From Streptomyces sp. Ag109_O5-10 (GTDB taxonomy: Bacteria > Actinomycetota > Actinomycetes > Streptomycetales > Streptomycetaceae): a stretch of 64,000 bases of DNA. The stretch is from assembly GCF_900105755.1 (NCBI RefSeq), contig NZ_FNTQ01000001.1, positions 6,944,001-7,008,000 of the forward strand. The letters run 5' to 3'. Positions 45,229 to 53,992 of the stretch are shown here, piece after piece. The notes under the pieces are model-generated. The model saw only the letters and a program-made list of their open reading frames with translations. It was not told the DNA's origin and ran no database searches. A program made the position numbers and the translations under genes. Every line of letters starts with the position of its first letter. The first letter of the stretch is position 1.

Positions 45229-46806
45229 TCACCCCCGCCTCAGCAGCCGCGTCGCCCCCGCGGCCACGGTCGTCGCCAGGATCCAGCCCAGCAGGATCAT
45301 CACCGCCGCCGCCCACTGCCAGCCCCCGGTGAGCCGCCACTGGCCGACCTGGCCCAGGTCGATCACCGGCAGCAGCAGGTCCAGGACGAACAGCGCCGGG
45401 TCCCAGGCCGGGTGGCCGCCCGAGTTCATCGGCGGATGCGGGGCGTGCGCGAACGCCAGCGTGCCCGCGGCCCACAGCACCGCCATCCACACCGCCGCCC
45501 GGCCCGGACGGTAGCCGTAGGCCACCGTCAGGTCCTGCGCGAACCCCCAGAGCTTGGCGGCCGGCGGCAGCGTCTCGCGGCGCCGCCGCTGCTTGGCGAG
45601 CAGCACCTCGCGCGCGTCCTCGTCCTCGCCGGCGGCCCGCAGCACGGCCGCCAGGCGCTCGTACGGCTCCGGGTTGTACTCGGCGGTCGCCGCCGCCACC
45701 CAGTCCAGGCGCCGGGTCAGCGGGAACGGGCCCTGCGGCACCAGGTTCTCGTAGCCGAAGCCGCCCATGTGCAGCCGCCCGGGCCCCGGCCAGCTGGTCG
45801 CGCGGTCCACCAGGTTGACGACCCGGGCGCCGGACAGCACCACCCGCCCGCGCTGCGGCTCCTCCCCGAGGAACCGCAGCTCCGGCGCCTGCACCCGGCG
45901 CAGCGACAGCTCCTGGTCGTCCGTGAAGGTCAGCCGCGCCCGCTCCAGGTCCACCGCGTCCCCGAACCGCCCGTCGTCGAGACGGACCCCGCCCTGGCAC
46001 TCGAACCGCTGGATCCGCGTCCCGCGCGCCGGGGTCGTCCCGCTCTGCCAGGGGCCGCCCACCCCGGCCGGGGTCAGGTACAGCGTCCGGCCGACGGTCA
46101 GCTGGGGCGCGTTCAGCGCGAACCGCCCGTCGGGGTTGCGCAGCCGCGCCCCGCGCAGGCTCAGCGAGACGCCCACCTTGGCGCTGCGCAGGCTGAGCTC
46201 GCCGTGGGTCTCCAGGAGCTCCGCCGTCAGGTCCTGGCCGACGGTCATGCCGTCCGCCGCGATCGACCGCCCGCTGCGGTCCCGGTACACCACCGCCTGG
46301 TTCAGCAGCAGATCGGTGCCGATGTGCGCGTCGGTCAGCCGGACCCCGCCGAGGAAGCGGCAGTGCGGCAGATGCAGGTCACCCTCCGTGTGCAGCCGGG
46401 CCGCCTCCAGGCGCGGCGCCGCGCAGTCCACGAACCGCGCCGTCGTGAAGTGCGCCTCCGGCAGCAGGATCTCGTCGTCGAACCGGCAGCCGCGCAGCTC
46501 CATGTACGGCAGGACCGTGCCGCCCGCCAGGTCCAGGGTGCCGGTGATCCGGACGCCGGCCAGCTTCAGCGAGGAGACCCGGCCGGCCAGCGGTGGCGGC
46601 CCGTCGAGCAGCAGCCAGCACACGATCCGGGCCCGCACGGTCCGCTCGGGCCCCCACGGGTGGCCGCCGTGCGGATCGTCCACGTGCAGGTCGCCGCTGC
46701 TCAGGTCGTACAGGCTGCCGTTGCGGAACGCCTGCCACATACCTGCCTCGGCCGCGGTCAGATCGTCCGGCAGATCCCCGTCGCGGACGCCGTCCCCCTG
46801 GGTCAC
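45229..46806 (-). CDS. Membrane-anchored beta-helix-like protein (often labelled membrane-associated oxidoreductase)
   Basis: Protein of 525 aa. Residues about 60-345 are many short strands with recurring patterns such as SLKLAGVRITGTLDLAGG, LRGCRFDDEI and LSLRGARLRN, resembling pentapeptide or right-handed beta-helix repeats. The last ~110 residues contain three hydrophobic helices. There is no nucleotide-binding motif to support the oxidoreductase label, so function is unknown. GTG start, divergent from hisD across a 248-base gap. Confidence 0.75.
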   Translation of the reverse strand: MTQGDGVRDGDLPDDLTAAEAGMWQAFRNGSLYDLSSGDLHVDDPHGGHPWGPERTVRARIVCWLLLDGPPPLAGRVSSLKLAGVRITGTLDLAGGTVLPYMELRGCRFDDEILLPEAHFTTARFVDCAAPRLEAARLHTEGDLHLPHCRFLGGVRLTDAHIGTDLLLNQAVVYRDRSGRSIAADGMTVGQDLTAELLETHGELSLRSAKVGVSLSLRGARLRNPDGRFALNAPQLTVGRTLYLTPAGVGGPWQSGTTPARGTRIQRFECQGGVRLDDGRFGDAVDLERARLTFTDDQELSLRRVQAPELRFLGEEPQRGRVVLSGARVVNLVDRATSWPGPGRLHMGGFGYENLVPQGPFPLTRRLDWVAAATAEYNPEPYERLAAVLRAAGEDEDAREVLLAKQRRRRETLPPAAKLWGFAQDLTVAYGYRPGRAAVWMAVLWAAGTLAFAHAPHPPMNSGGHPAWDPALFVLDLLLPVIDLGQVGQWRLTGGWQWAAAVMILLGWILATTVAAGATRLLRRG

Positions 46807-46996
46807 GGCTTTTCCTTCTTCCTCAACTACTCGCGGGTCATGTTCGGTACAACCGGTGATGCCCGGTGCGTGAGATCCCGAACACAGCTGGTGACGGTGA
46901 TCTTCCGGGTTCCGGCCAGGCTAGGGGCCGGGCGCCGCCGCGCGCCCCGTATCAAGCCACGGAGCCGCGGTCGGTGCGGTCGTCGGCTCACGTTCT

Positions 46997-47013
46997 GTAT
47001 CAGCCATTGATAC
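46997..47013. promoter_or_regulatory. Palindromic operator candidate upstream of hisD
   Basis: GTATCA and TGATAC form a perfect inverted repeat with a 5-base centre, in the gap between two divergent genes. It lies 28 bases before GAGAAT (47042-47047), a -10-like hexamer 7 bases from the hisD GTG, and so would sit just upstream of the -35 region. The cognate regulator is unknown. Confidence 0.45.
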
Positions 47014-47054
47014 GCGCGGACGGGCTCCGAGTGCCGTCTGAGAGAATTGAGCCT

Positions 47055-48380
47055 GTGATCTCCCGAATCGATCTGCGCGGCGACGCCCTCCCCGAGGGCC
47101 TCGCGCTGCGCGACCTGCTGCCCCGAGCCGACTTCGACGTCTCGGCCGCCCTGGAGAAGGTGCGGCCGATCTGCGAGGCCGTGCATCATCGGGGCGACGC
47201 GGCGCTGATCGACTTCGCCGAGAAGTTCGACGGCGTACGCCTGGAGTCGGTACGGGTCCCGGCCCGGGCGCTCACGGACGCGCTGGAGCGGCTCGACCCG
47301 GCGGTGCGCGCGGCCCTGGAGGAGTCCATCCGGCGCGCCCGGCTCGTCCACCGCGAGCAGCGCCGCACGACGCACACCACGCAGGTCGCGCCCGGCGGCT
47401 CGGTCACCGAGAAGTGGGTGCCGGTCGAGCGAGTGGGTCTCTACGCGCCCGGCGGACGTTCCGTCTACCCCTCCTCCGTGATCATGAACGCGGTGCCCGC
47501 GCAGGAGGCCGGCGTCGACTCGATCGCGCTCGCCTCGCCCGCGCAGGCCGAGTTCGGGGGCCTGCCGCACCCGACGATCCTCGCCGCCTGCGCCCTGCTC
47601 GGCGTGGACGAGGTCTACGCGGCCGGCGGCGCCACCGCCGTCGCGATGTTCGCGTACGGCACCGAGTCCTGCCCGCCCGTCGCCATGGTCACCGGCCCCG
47701 GCAACATCTGGGTGGCCGCCGCCAAACGCTACTTCACCGGCAGGATCGGCATCGACGCCGAGGCCGGACCGACCGAGATCGCCGTGCTCGCGGACGCCAC
47801 CGCCGACCCGGTGCACGTCGCCGCCGACCTGATCAGCCAGGCCGAGCACGACCCGCTCGCGGCGGCGGTGCTGGTCACCGACTCCGTGGAGCTGGCGGAC
47901 GCGGTCGAGAAGGAGCTGGCGCCGCAGGTCGCCGCCACCAAGCACGTCGACGACCGGATCGTGCCCGCCCTCGAGGGCCGGCAGTCCGCGATCGTCCTGG
48001 TCGACGGCGTCGACGAGGGCCTGAGGGTCGTCGACGCGTACGGCGCCGAGCACCTGGAGATCCAGACGGCCGACGCCGCCGCCGTGGCCGACCGGGTGCG
48101 GAACGCGGGCGCGATCTTCATCGGGCCCTGGGCGCCGGTCTCCCTCGGCGACTACGCCGCCGGCTCCAACCACGTGCTGCCCACCGGCGGCTGCGCCTGC
48201 CACTCCTCCGGGCTCTCCGTCCAGTCCTTCCTGCGCGGCATCCACATCGTCGACTACACGCGGGACGCGCTGGCCGAGGTCGCGCACCACGTGGTCACGC
48301 TGGCGGAGGCGGAGGACCTGCCCGCGCACGGCGCGGCGGTCAAGGCGAGGTTCGGATGGAAGGTACCGACGGGCAAGTGA
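47055..48380 (+). CDS. hisD: Histidinol dehydrogenase
   Basis: Enzyme of 441 aa catalysing the last two oxidations to L-histidine (NAD- and Zn-dependent). Conserved segments include VGLYAPGGRSVYPSSV, the NAD site around MVTGPGNIWVAAAKRYF, EAGPTEIAV, AEHLEIQT and the C-terminal region with VQSFLRGIHIVDY. GTG 47055 is chosen because it opens the domain; there is no ribosome binding site, but GAGAAT lies 7 bases before it. First gene of the his operon; its stop overlaps hisC. Confidence 0.96.
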   Translation: MISRIDLRGDALPEGLALRDLLPRADFDVSAALEKVRPICEAVHHRGDAALIDFAEKFDGVRLESVRVPARALTDALERLDPAVRAALEESIRRARLVHREQRRTTHTTQVAPGGSVTEKWVPVERVGLYAPGGRSVYPSSVIMNAVPAQEAGVDSIALASPAQAEFGGLPHPTILAACALLGVDEVYAAGGATAVAMFAYGTESCPPVAMVTGPGNIWVAAAKRYFTGRIGIDAEAGPTEIAVLADATADPVHVAADLISQAEHDPLAAAVLVTDSVELADAVEKELAPQVAATKHVDDRIVPALEGRQSAIVLVDGVDEGLRVVDAYGAEHLEIQTADAAAVADRVRNAGAIFIGPWAPVSLGDYAAGSNHVLPTGGCACHSSGLSVQSFLRGIHIVDYTRDALAEVAHHVVTLAEAEDLPAHGAAVKARFGWKVPTGK

Positions 48381-49486
48381 GCTTCGGCATCGACGATCTC
48401 CCCGTACGGGACGAGCTGCGCGGCAAGTCCCCCTACGGCGCGCCCCAGTTGGACGTCCCCGTACGGCTGAACACGAACGAGAACCCCTACCCGCTGCCCG
48501 AACCCCTGGTCGAGCGGATCACCGAGCGGGTGCGCGAGGCCGCCCGGGACCTGAACCGCTACCCCGACCGGGACGCGGTGCAGCTGCGCACCGAGCTGGC
48601 CAGGTACCTGACGAAGGCCGGCAACCACCCGCTCTCCGTCGAGAACGTGTGGGCGGCCAACGGCTCCAACGAGGTCATCCAGCAGCTGCTGCAGACCTTC
48701 GGCGGACCCGGCCGCAGCGCGATCGGCTTCGAGCCGTCGTACTCGATGCACTCGCTCATCGCGCGCGGCACCGGCACCCGCTGGATCTCCGGCCCCCGCA
48801 ACGAGGACTTCACCCTCGACGTCGAGGCGGCCTCGGCGGCCATCGCGGAGCACCGGCCGGACGTCGTCTTCATCACCACCCCCAACAACCCCACCGGCAA
48901 CGCGGTGCCGGCCGAGACGGTCCGCGCGCTCTACGAGGCCGCCCAGGCCGCCAAACCCTCGATGGTCGTCGTGGACGAGGCCTACATCGAGTTCAGCCAC
49001 GGCTCCTCGCTGCTGCCGCTGCTCGAAGGTCGGCCGAATCTCGTCGTCTCCCGGACCATGTCGAAGGCCTTCGGCGCGGCCGGCCTGCGCCTCGGCTACC
49101 TCGCCGCGCACCCCGCGGTGGTGGACGCCGTCCAGCTGGTCCGGCTGCCCTACCACCTGTCGGCGATCACCCAGGCGACCGCGCTGGCCGCCCTGGAGCA
49201 CACCGACACGCTGCTGAAGTACGTCGAGCAGCTGAAGGCCGAGCGGGACCGGCTGGTCGCCGAACTGCGGGCGGCGGGCCTCGAAGTCACCGAGTCGGAC
49301 GCCAACTTCGTGCAGTTCGGGCGGTTCGCGGACCCGCACGCGGTGTGGCAGCGGATCCTCGACCGGGGAGTCCTCGTCCGGGACAACGGCGTGCCCGGCT
49401 TCCTGCGGGTGTCCGCCGGAACCCCCGAAGAGAACGACGCGTTCCTCGACGCGGTACGTGAAGTCAAGAAGGAGCTGGACGCATGA
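48377..49486 (+). CDS. hisC: Histidinol-phosphate aminotransferase
   Basis: PLP-dependent fold-type I enzyme of 369 aa converting imidazole-acetol phosphate to histidinol phosphate. The substrate loop NTNENPYPLP, the PLP-contacting ITTPNNPTGN and the Schiff-base Lys in SRTMSKAFGAAGLRLGY are present. GTG 48377 overlaps the hisD stop by four bases and gives a length that, as I recall it, equals the S. coelicolor protein. An in-frame ATG 48356 would add seven residues. Confidence 0.95.
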   Translation: MSFGIDDLPVRDELRGKSPYGAPQLDVPVRLNTNENPYPLPEPLVERITERVREAARDLNRYPDRDAVQLRTELARYLTKAGNHPLSVENVWAANGSNEVIQQLLQTFGGPGRSAIGFEPSYSMHSLIARGTGTRWISGPRNEDFTLDVEAASAAIAEHRPDVVFITTPNNPTGNAVPAETVRALYEAAQAAKPSMVVVDEAYIEFSHGSSLLPLLEGRPNLVVSRTMSKAFGAAGLRLGYLAAHPAVVDAVQLVRLPYHLSAITQATALAALEHTDTLLKYVEQLKAERDRLVAELRAAGLEVTESDANFVQFGRFADPHAVWQRILDRGVLVRDNGVPGFLRVSAGTPEENDAFLDAVREVKKELDA

Positions 49487-50076
49487 CCCGCGTAGGGCGC
49501 GTGGAGCGCACCACCAAGGAGACCTCGGTCCTCGTCGAGATCGACCTCGACGGCACCGGCAAGACCGACATCGCCACCGGCGTCGGCTTCTACGACCACA
49601 TGCTCGACCAGCTCGGCCGGCACGGTCTGTTCGACCTCACCGTCAAGACCGACGGCGACCTGCACATCGACGCGCACCACACCATCGAGGACACCGCCCT
49701 CGCTCTCGGCGCCGCCTTCAAGCAGGCCCTCGGCGACAAGGTCGGCATCTACCGCTTCGGCAACTGCACGGTCCCCCTGGACGAGTCGCTCGCCCAGGTC
49801 ACGGTCGACCTGTCCGGGCGCCCGTACCTCGTGCACACCGAGCCGGAGAACATGGCGCCGATGATCGGCGAGTACGACACCACCATGACCCGGCACATCC
49901 TGGAGTCCTTCGTCGCCCAGGCGCAGGTCGCCCTGCACGTGCACGTACCGTACGGACGTAACGCGCACCACATCGTGGAGTGCCAGTTCAAGGCGCTCGC
50001 GCGGGCGCTGCGCTACGCCTCCGAGCGCGACCCGCGCGCGGCCGGCATCCTCCCCTCGACGAAGGGCGCGCTGTAA
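49483..50076 (+). CDS. hisB: Imidazoleglycerol-phosphate dehydratase
   Basis: Monofunctional HisB of 197 aa, a Mn-dependent enzyme. The metal-binding His/Glu clusters are in GFYDHMLDQLGRHG, DAHHTIEDTALALG, the MTRHILESF helix and GRNAHHIVECQFKAL. There is no phosphatase domain, as is usual in actinobacteria. ATG start overlaps the hisC stop (ATGA). Confidence 0.96.
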   Translation: MTRVGRVERTTKETSVLVEIDLDGTGKTDIATGVGFYDHMLDQLGRHGLFDLTVKTDGDLHIDAHHTIEDTALALGAAFKQALGDKVGIYRFGNCTVPLDESLAQVTVDLSGRPYLVHTEPENMAPMIGEYDTTMTRHILESFVAQAQVALHVHVPYGRNAHHIVECQFKALARALRYASERDPRAAGILPSTKGAL

Positions 50077-50079
50077 GCG

Positions 50080-50244
50080 ATGAACGGCCTCTCGACCCTC
50101 CTGATCGTCGTCGGCCTCTTCCTGGTCGGCGGAATCGTCTCCTTCGTCAAGCAGAAGATGCCCACCAGCCTGATCGTGCTGCTCTCGATCAGCGCCGCAC
50201 TGTGCCTGGTGGCGGGCGTCATGAGGCTGGAGGTGTGGAATTGA
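50080..50244 (+). CDS. 54-aa membrane protein inside the his operon
   Basis: A short gene starting ATG 50080, 3 bases after hisB, with GAAGGGCGCG upstream. The peptide has two hydrophobic helices (about residues 4-21 and 29-47) joined by a short basic turn, VKQKMPTS, and ends in RLEVWN. Its TGA overlaps the TTG of hisH. Both junctions are tight, so it is very likely translated. Function unknown. Confidence 0.8.
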   Translation: MNGLSTLLIVVGLFLVGGIVSFVKQKMPTSLIVLLSISAALCLVAGVMRLEVWN

Positions 50245-50882
50245 CCGCTCCCAAGAGTGTGGTGGTCTTCGACTACGGCTTCGGCAACGTCCGGTCCGCC
50301 GAGCGCGCCCTCGCCCGCGCCGGGGCCGATGTCGAGATCACCCGTGACTTCGACAAGGCGATGAACGCGGACGGCCTGCTGGTGCCGGGCGTCGGCGCCT
50401 TCGCCGCCTGCATGCAGGGCCTGCGCGGGGCGCGCGGGGACTGGATCATCGACCGCCGGCTGTCCGGCGGACGGCCCGTGATGGGCATCTGCGTCGGCAT
50501 GCAGATCCTGTTCGCGCGCGGCATCGAGCACGGCGTCGAGACCGAGGGCCTCGACGAGTGGCCCGGCTCGGTCGAGCCGCTCCAGGCCGAGATCGTCCCG
50601 CACATGGGCTGGAACACCGTGGACGCACCGGCGGGCTCCGAGCTGTTCGCCGGCCTGGACGCCGACGCGCGCTTCTACTTCGTGCACTCCTACGCCGTCC
50701 ACGACTGGACCCAGGAGACGCACAACGCGGCCATGCACGCCCCCAGGGTGACCTGGTCGACGCACGGCAAGCCGTTCGTGGCCGCCGTGGAGAACGGCGC
50801 CCTGTGGGCCACCCAGTTCCACCCCGAGAAGTCCGGCGACGCCGGCGCCCAGCTCCTCACCAACTGGATCGGAACACTGTGA
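50241..50882 (+). CDS. hisH: Imidazole glycerol phosphate synthase glutaminase subunit
   Basis: Class I glutamine amidotransferase of 213 aa that feeds ammonia to HisF. The nucleophile Cys is in MGICVGMQILF, the oxyanion/PGVG segment is VPGVGAFAACM and the His-Glu pair is in ATQFHPEKSGDAG. The start is probably TTG 50241, which overlaps the TGA of the 54-aa gene and has GGAGG 7 bases upstream. GTG 50235 is in frame but only one base from that site. Confidence 0.93.
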   Translation: MTAPKSVVVFDYGFGNVRSAERALARAGADVEITRDFDKAMNADGLLVPGVGAFAACMQGLRGARGDWIIDRRLSGGRPVMGICVGMQILFARGIEHGVETEGLDEWPGSVEPLQAEIVPHMGWNTVDAPAGSELFAGLDADARFYFVHSYAVHDWTQETHNAAMHAPRVTWSTHGKPFVAAVENGALWATQFHPEKSGDAGAQLLTNWIGTL

Positions 50883-51604
50883 GCACGCTCGAACTCCTTC
50901 CCGCCGTCGACGTCCGCGACGGCCAGGCCGTCCGCCTCGTGCACGGCGAGTCCGGGACCGAGACCTCCTACGGCTCCCCGCTGGAGGCGGCCCTCGCCTG
51001 GCAGGGATCGGGCGCCGAGTGGCTGCACCTGGTCGACCTGGACGCGGCGTTCGGCACCGGCGACAACCGCGCGCTGGTCGCCGAGGTCACCGGGGCGATG
51101 GACATCAAGGTCGAGCTGTCCGGCGGCATCCGCGACGACGCCACCCTCGCCGCGGCCCTCGCCACCGGCTGCACCCGCGTGAACCTCGGCACGGCGGCCC
51201 TGGAGACCCCGGAATGGGTCGCCAAGGTCATCGCCGAGCACGGCGACAAGATCGCGGTCGGCCTGGACGTACGCGGCACGACCCTGCGCGGCCGCGGCTG
51301 GACCCGCGACGGCGGCGACCTCTTCGAGACGCTCGCCCGCCTCGACCAGGAGGGCTGCGCCCGCTACGTCGTCACCGACATCGCCAAGGACGGCACCCTC
51401 CAGGGCCCGAACCTGGAACTCCTGAAGAGCGTGTGCGCGGCGACGGACCGGCCGGTCGTGGCCTCCGGCGGCGTGTCGTCGCTGGACGACCTCCGTGCGC
51501 TGGCCGACCTGGTACCCCTCGGTGTCGAGGGCGCCATCGTCGGAAAGGCCCTGTACGCCAAGGCGTTCACCTTGGAAGAAGCACTGGAGGCAGTGTCACG
51601 ATGA
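50879..51604 (+). CDS. priA: Bifunctional HisA/TrpF isomerase PriA
   Basis: TIM-barrel isomerase of 241 aa that acts on both ProFAR (histidine) and PRA (tryptophan) in streptomycetes, which lack a separate trpF. The catalytic Asp residues are in LLPAVDVRDGQAVRL and VVTDIAKDGTLQGPN. Phosphate-binding loops are in VELSGGIRDD and VVASGGVSSLDDL. GTG start overlaps the hisH stop. It connects the two amino-acid pathways encoded in this window. Confidence 0.94.
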   Translation: MSTLELLPAVDVRDGQAVRLVHGESGTETSYGSPLEAALAWQGSGAEWLHLVDLDAAFGTGDNRALVAEVTGAMDIKVELSGGIRDDATLAAALATGCTRVNLGTAALETPEWVAKVIAEHGDKIAVGLDVRGTTLRGRGWTRDGGDLFETLARLDQEGCARYVVTDIAKDGTLQGPNLELLKSVCAATDRPVVASGGVSSLDDLRALADLVPLGVEGAIVGKALYAKAFTLEEALEAVSR

Positions 51605-52005
51605 CGTCCGATGCCGTACGGCGCGTGCAGAGCGGAAGTCCCTGGGAGGAGAGCTTCGGTTTCGCCCGCGCCGTCGCGGCGGGCGACCGTGTGGTGGTGG
51701 GCGGTACGACGTCCTTCAAGGGCACCGTGCTGTACGGGGAGGGCGACCCGTACGAGCAGGCCAGGGTGGCCTTCGCCGCCGCCCTGGAGGCGATCGCCGA
51801 GTTCGGTCTCGGACCGGAGTCGGTGATCCGTACCCGCCTGTTCCTCGCGCACGCGCGCGACATGGACGCGGTGGGACGCGCCCACAAGGAAGTCTTCGAC
51901 GCGGTGCGCCCGGTGACCACGTTCGTCGTGGTGACCGGCTTCGTCGACCCGCGCATCCTGGTCGAGGCAGAGCTAGAGGCATACAGAGGAGCCGTGGATT
52001 CATGA
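51601..52005 (+). CDS. RidA-family (YjgF/UK114) protein
   Basis: Trimeric small protein of 134 aa. RidA enzymes hydrolyse reactive enamines/imines made by PLP enzymes. Family segments here are VVVGGTTSFKGT and SVIRTRLFLAHARDMD; the guanidinium Arg typical of active RidA appears as R in VIRTRLF. It is coupled on both sides (ATGA with priA, four-base overlap with hisF). A link to histidine synthesis is inferred from position only. Confidence 0.88.
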   Translation: MTSDAVRRVQSGSPWEESFGFARAVAAGDRVVVGGTTSFKGTVLYGEGDPYEQARVAFAAALEAIAEFGLGPESVIRTRLFLAHARDMDAVGRAHKEVFDAVRPVTTFVVVTGFVDPRILVEAELEAYRGAVDS

Positions 52006-52756
52006 CCCTGGCGGTCCGAGTCATCCCCTGCCTGGACGTGGACAACGGCCGGGTCGTCAAGGGCGTCAACTTCCAGAACCTGCGGGACGCGGGCGACCCG
52101 GTCGAGATGGCCAAGGTGTACGACACGGAGGGCGCCGACGAGCTGACCTTCCTGGACATCACCGCGTCCTCCGGCAACCGGGAGACCACCTACGACGTGG
52201 TCCGCCGCACGGCCGAGCAGGTCTTCATCCCCCTGACGGTCGGCGGCGGCGTCCGCACCGCGGAGGACGTCGACAAGCTGCTGCGCGCCGGCGCCGACAA
52301 GGTGGGCGTCAACACGGCGGCCATCGCCCGCCCGGACCTGATCCGCGAGATCGCGGAACGCTTCGGCCGTCAGGTCCTGGTCCTGTCGGTCGACGCCCGC
52401 CGCACCGGGTCGGGCTCCTTCGAGGTCACCACCCACGGCGGCCGCCGCGGCACCGGCATCGACGCCGTCGAGTGGGCCCACCGGGCCGCCGAGCTGGGCG
52501 CGGGCGAGATCCTGCTCAACTCGATGGACGCCGACGGCACCAAGGACGGCTACGACCTGGAGATGATCACCGCCGTCCGCAAGCACGTCACGGTCCCGGT
52601 CATCGCCTCCGGCGGCGCCGGCGCCCTCGCCCACTTCCCCCGGCCGTCACGGCGGGCGCGGACGCGGTCCTCGCGGCCTCCGTCTTCCACTTCGGCGACC
52701 TCAGGATCGGCGAGGTGAAGCAGACGCTCCGGGAGGCGGGCCACCCCGTCCGGTGA
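52002..52756 (+). pseudogene. hisF: Imidazole glycerol phosphate synthase cyclase subunit, frameshifted
   Basis: HisF makes the imidazole ring with ammonia from HisH. The frame from ATG 52002 is normal through IPCLDVDNGRVVKG, LTVGGGVRTAED, NSMDADGTKDGYD and VIASGGAGALAHFP, about 213 residues. It then leaves the family sequence after a run of five C (52637-52641) and stops at 52718. The expected C-terminus (PAVTAGADAVLAASVFHFG and on to GHPVR) continues in another frame to 52756; one extra C would restore it. The read product would lack the last barrel strand and a phosphate loop. A sequencing error is likely. Confidence 0.9.
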
Positions 52757-52770
52757 CGCCACGCCGAACC

Positions 52771-52808
52771 ACGGCCCCGGTCGCCCTGACAGGCGGCCGG
52801 GGCCGTTT
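52771..52808 (+). terminator. Terminator of the his operon
   Basis: A 15-base stem with one G-T wobble (52771-52785 against 52792-52806), loop CTGACA, followed by a short T run. It lies 14 bases after the hisF end. Confidence 0.8.
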
Positions 52809-52865
52809 CGCGGCCCCGTGGCCGTACCGGGGCTGCGCCGGGCCGAGCTGCCCCGGTGAGGGCGG

Positions 52866-53264
52866 TCAGTCCTTCGGCTGGGTCAGCTGGATCAGGTTGC
52901 CGACCGTGTCGTCCAGGACGGCGGCGATCACCGGGCCCTGGTCCCGGGGGCCGTGCGGGAAGCGGACGCCCAGGGTGCGCAGGCGGTCGTACTCCGAACG
53001 GATGTCGTCGACCGAGAACACGATGGCCGGGAGGCCCGCCTCGTAGACGGCCTTGCGGTACGGGTCGGCGAGGGGGCCCTCGCCGGGCTCCAGCAGGAGC
53101 TGGAGGTCCGGCTGGGCACCCTGCGGGGCGCCGACCGTGACGAACAGGGTGCCGTCGCCCAGGTCCAGGAGGGTACGGGTCTCGAAGCCGAGGACGTCCG
53201 TGTAGAACGCGTGCGCCTTCGGCACGTCGTCCACGTACACGCTCGTCATCGCGACCCTGATCAC
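52866..53264 (-). CDS. VOC/glyoxalase-fold protein
   Basis: Protein of 132 aa with two beta-alpha-beta-beta-beta halves typical of the vicinal oxygen chelate superfamily: SVYVDDVPKAHAFYTDVLGF (residues 8-27) and VFSVDDIRSEYDRLRTLGV. The C-terminal DDTVGNLIQLTQ carries a polar residue at the usual Glu ligand position. A small-molecule binding or glyoxalase-like role; specificity unknown. GTG start; 10 bases separate it from the next minus-strand gene, so they may form an operon. Confidence 0.87.
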   Translation of the reverse strand: MIRVAMTSVYVDDVPKAHAFYTDVLGFETRTLLDLGDGTLFVTVGAPQGAQPDLQLLLEPGEGPLADPYRKAVYEAGLPAIVFSVDDIRSEYDRLRTLGVRFPHGPRDQGPVIAAVLDDTVGNLIQLTQPKD

Positions 53265-53274
53265 CGCGGGCTCC

Positions 53275-53910
53275 TCAGATGCCCAGCTTCTTGGACTCGT
53301 TCAGCTTGGCGATCGCGTTCTCGTCGCCGGTCACCTCGACCTTCGCCGCGCTCTGCCGGCCGAACGCGAACATCAGCAGCTCGGAGGGCTCGCCGGTCAC
53401 CGTCACCACGGGTGCGCCACGGTGGGCGACCGCCGTCTGGCCGTCCGGGCGGCGCAGCACCAGGCCCGTCGGCAGACCCCGGCCGAGCAGCCGGGCGGTC
53501 CGCTCCAGCCGGGTCCACAGGGCCTCCTGGAAGACCGGGTCCAGCTCCCTCGGCGACCAGTCGGGCTGGGCCCGGCGGACGTCCTCGGTGTGGACGTAGA
53601 ACTCGACCGTGTTGGCCGCCTCGTCCACCTGCTTGAGCTGGAACGGCGAGAAACGCGGCGGACCGGTGCGGATGAGCTGGATCAGCTCCTCGTACGGCTT
53701 CGCCGCGAACTCGGCCGTCACCTTCTCCAGGCGCGGCGCCAGCTGCTTGATCATCGTGCCCCCGGCCGCGTCCGGCCGGCGTTCGCGCACCACCACGTGC
53801 GCGGCCAGATCACGGGTCACCCAGCCCTCGCAGAGGGTCGGAGCCTCGGGACCGGCGGTCTCCAAGAGGTCGGCGAGCAGAAGCCGTTCACGCTTGGCGA
53901 AGGTCGACAT
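53275..53910 (-). CDS. TIGR03085-type metal-binding protein (DinB/maleylpyruvate isomerase superfamily)
   Basis: Protein of 211 aa. The N-terminal four-helix part has LADLLETAGPEAPTLCEGW and TRDLAAHVVVRERRPDA, with His near residue 38. VEFYVHTEDVRRAQP supplies another His. These fit the MDMPI/DinB-like fold. The C-terminal half, with VTVTGEPSELLMFAFGR, resembles the MDMPI C-terminal domain. Some relatives are mycothiol-dependent; this activity is not shown here. Confidence 0.85.
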   Translation of the reverse strand: MSTFAKRERLLLADLLETAGPEAPTLCEGWVTRDLAAHVVVRERRPDAAGGTMIKQLAPRLEKVTAEFAAKPYEELIQLIRTGPPRFSPFQLKQVDEAANTVEFYVHTEDVRRAQPDWSPRELDPVFQEALWTRLERTARLLGRGLPTGLVLRRPDGQTAVAHRGAPVVTVTGEPSELLMFAFGRQSAAKVEVTGDENAIAKLNESKKLGI

Positions 53911-53992
53911 ACCGTCAGCCTACGGCCACCCGCACCGTCCGGACAGTGGACACGGACCGTGACTGTCGGTGCCGCGCGGCACAATGGCACCC

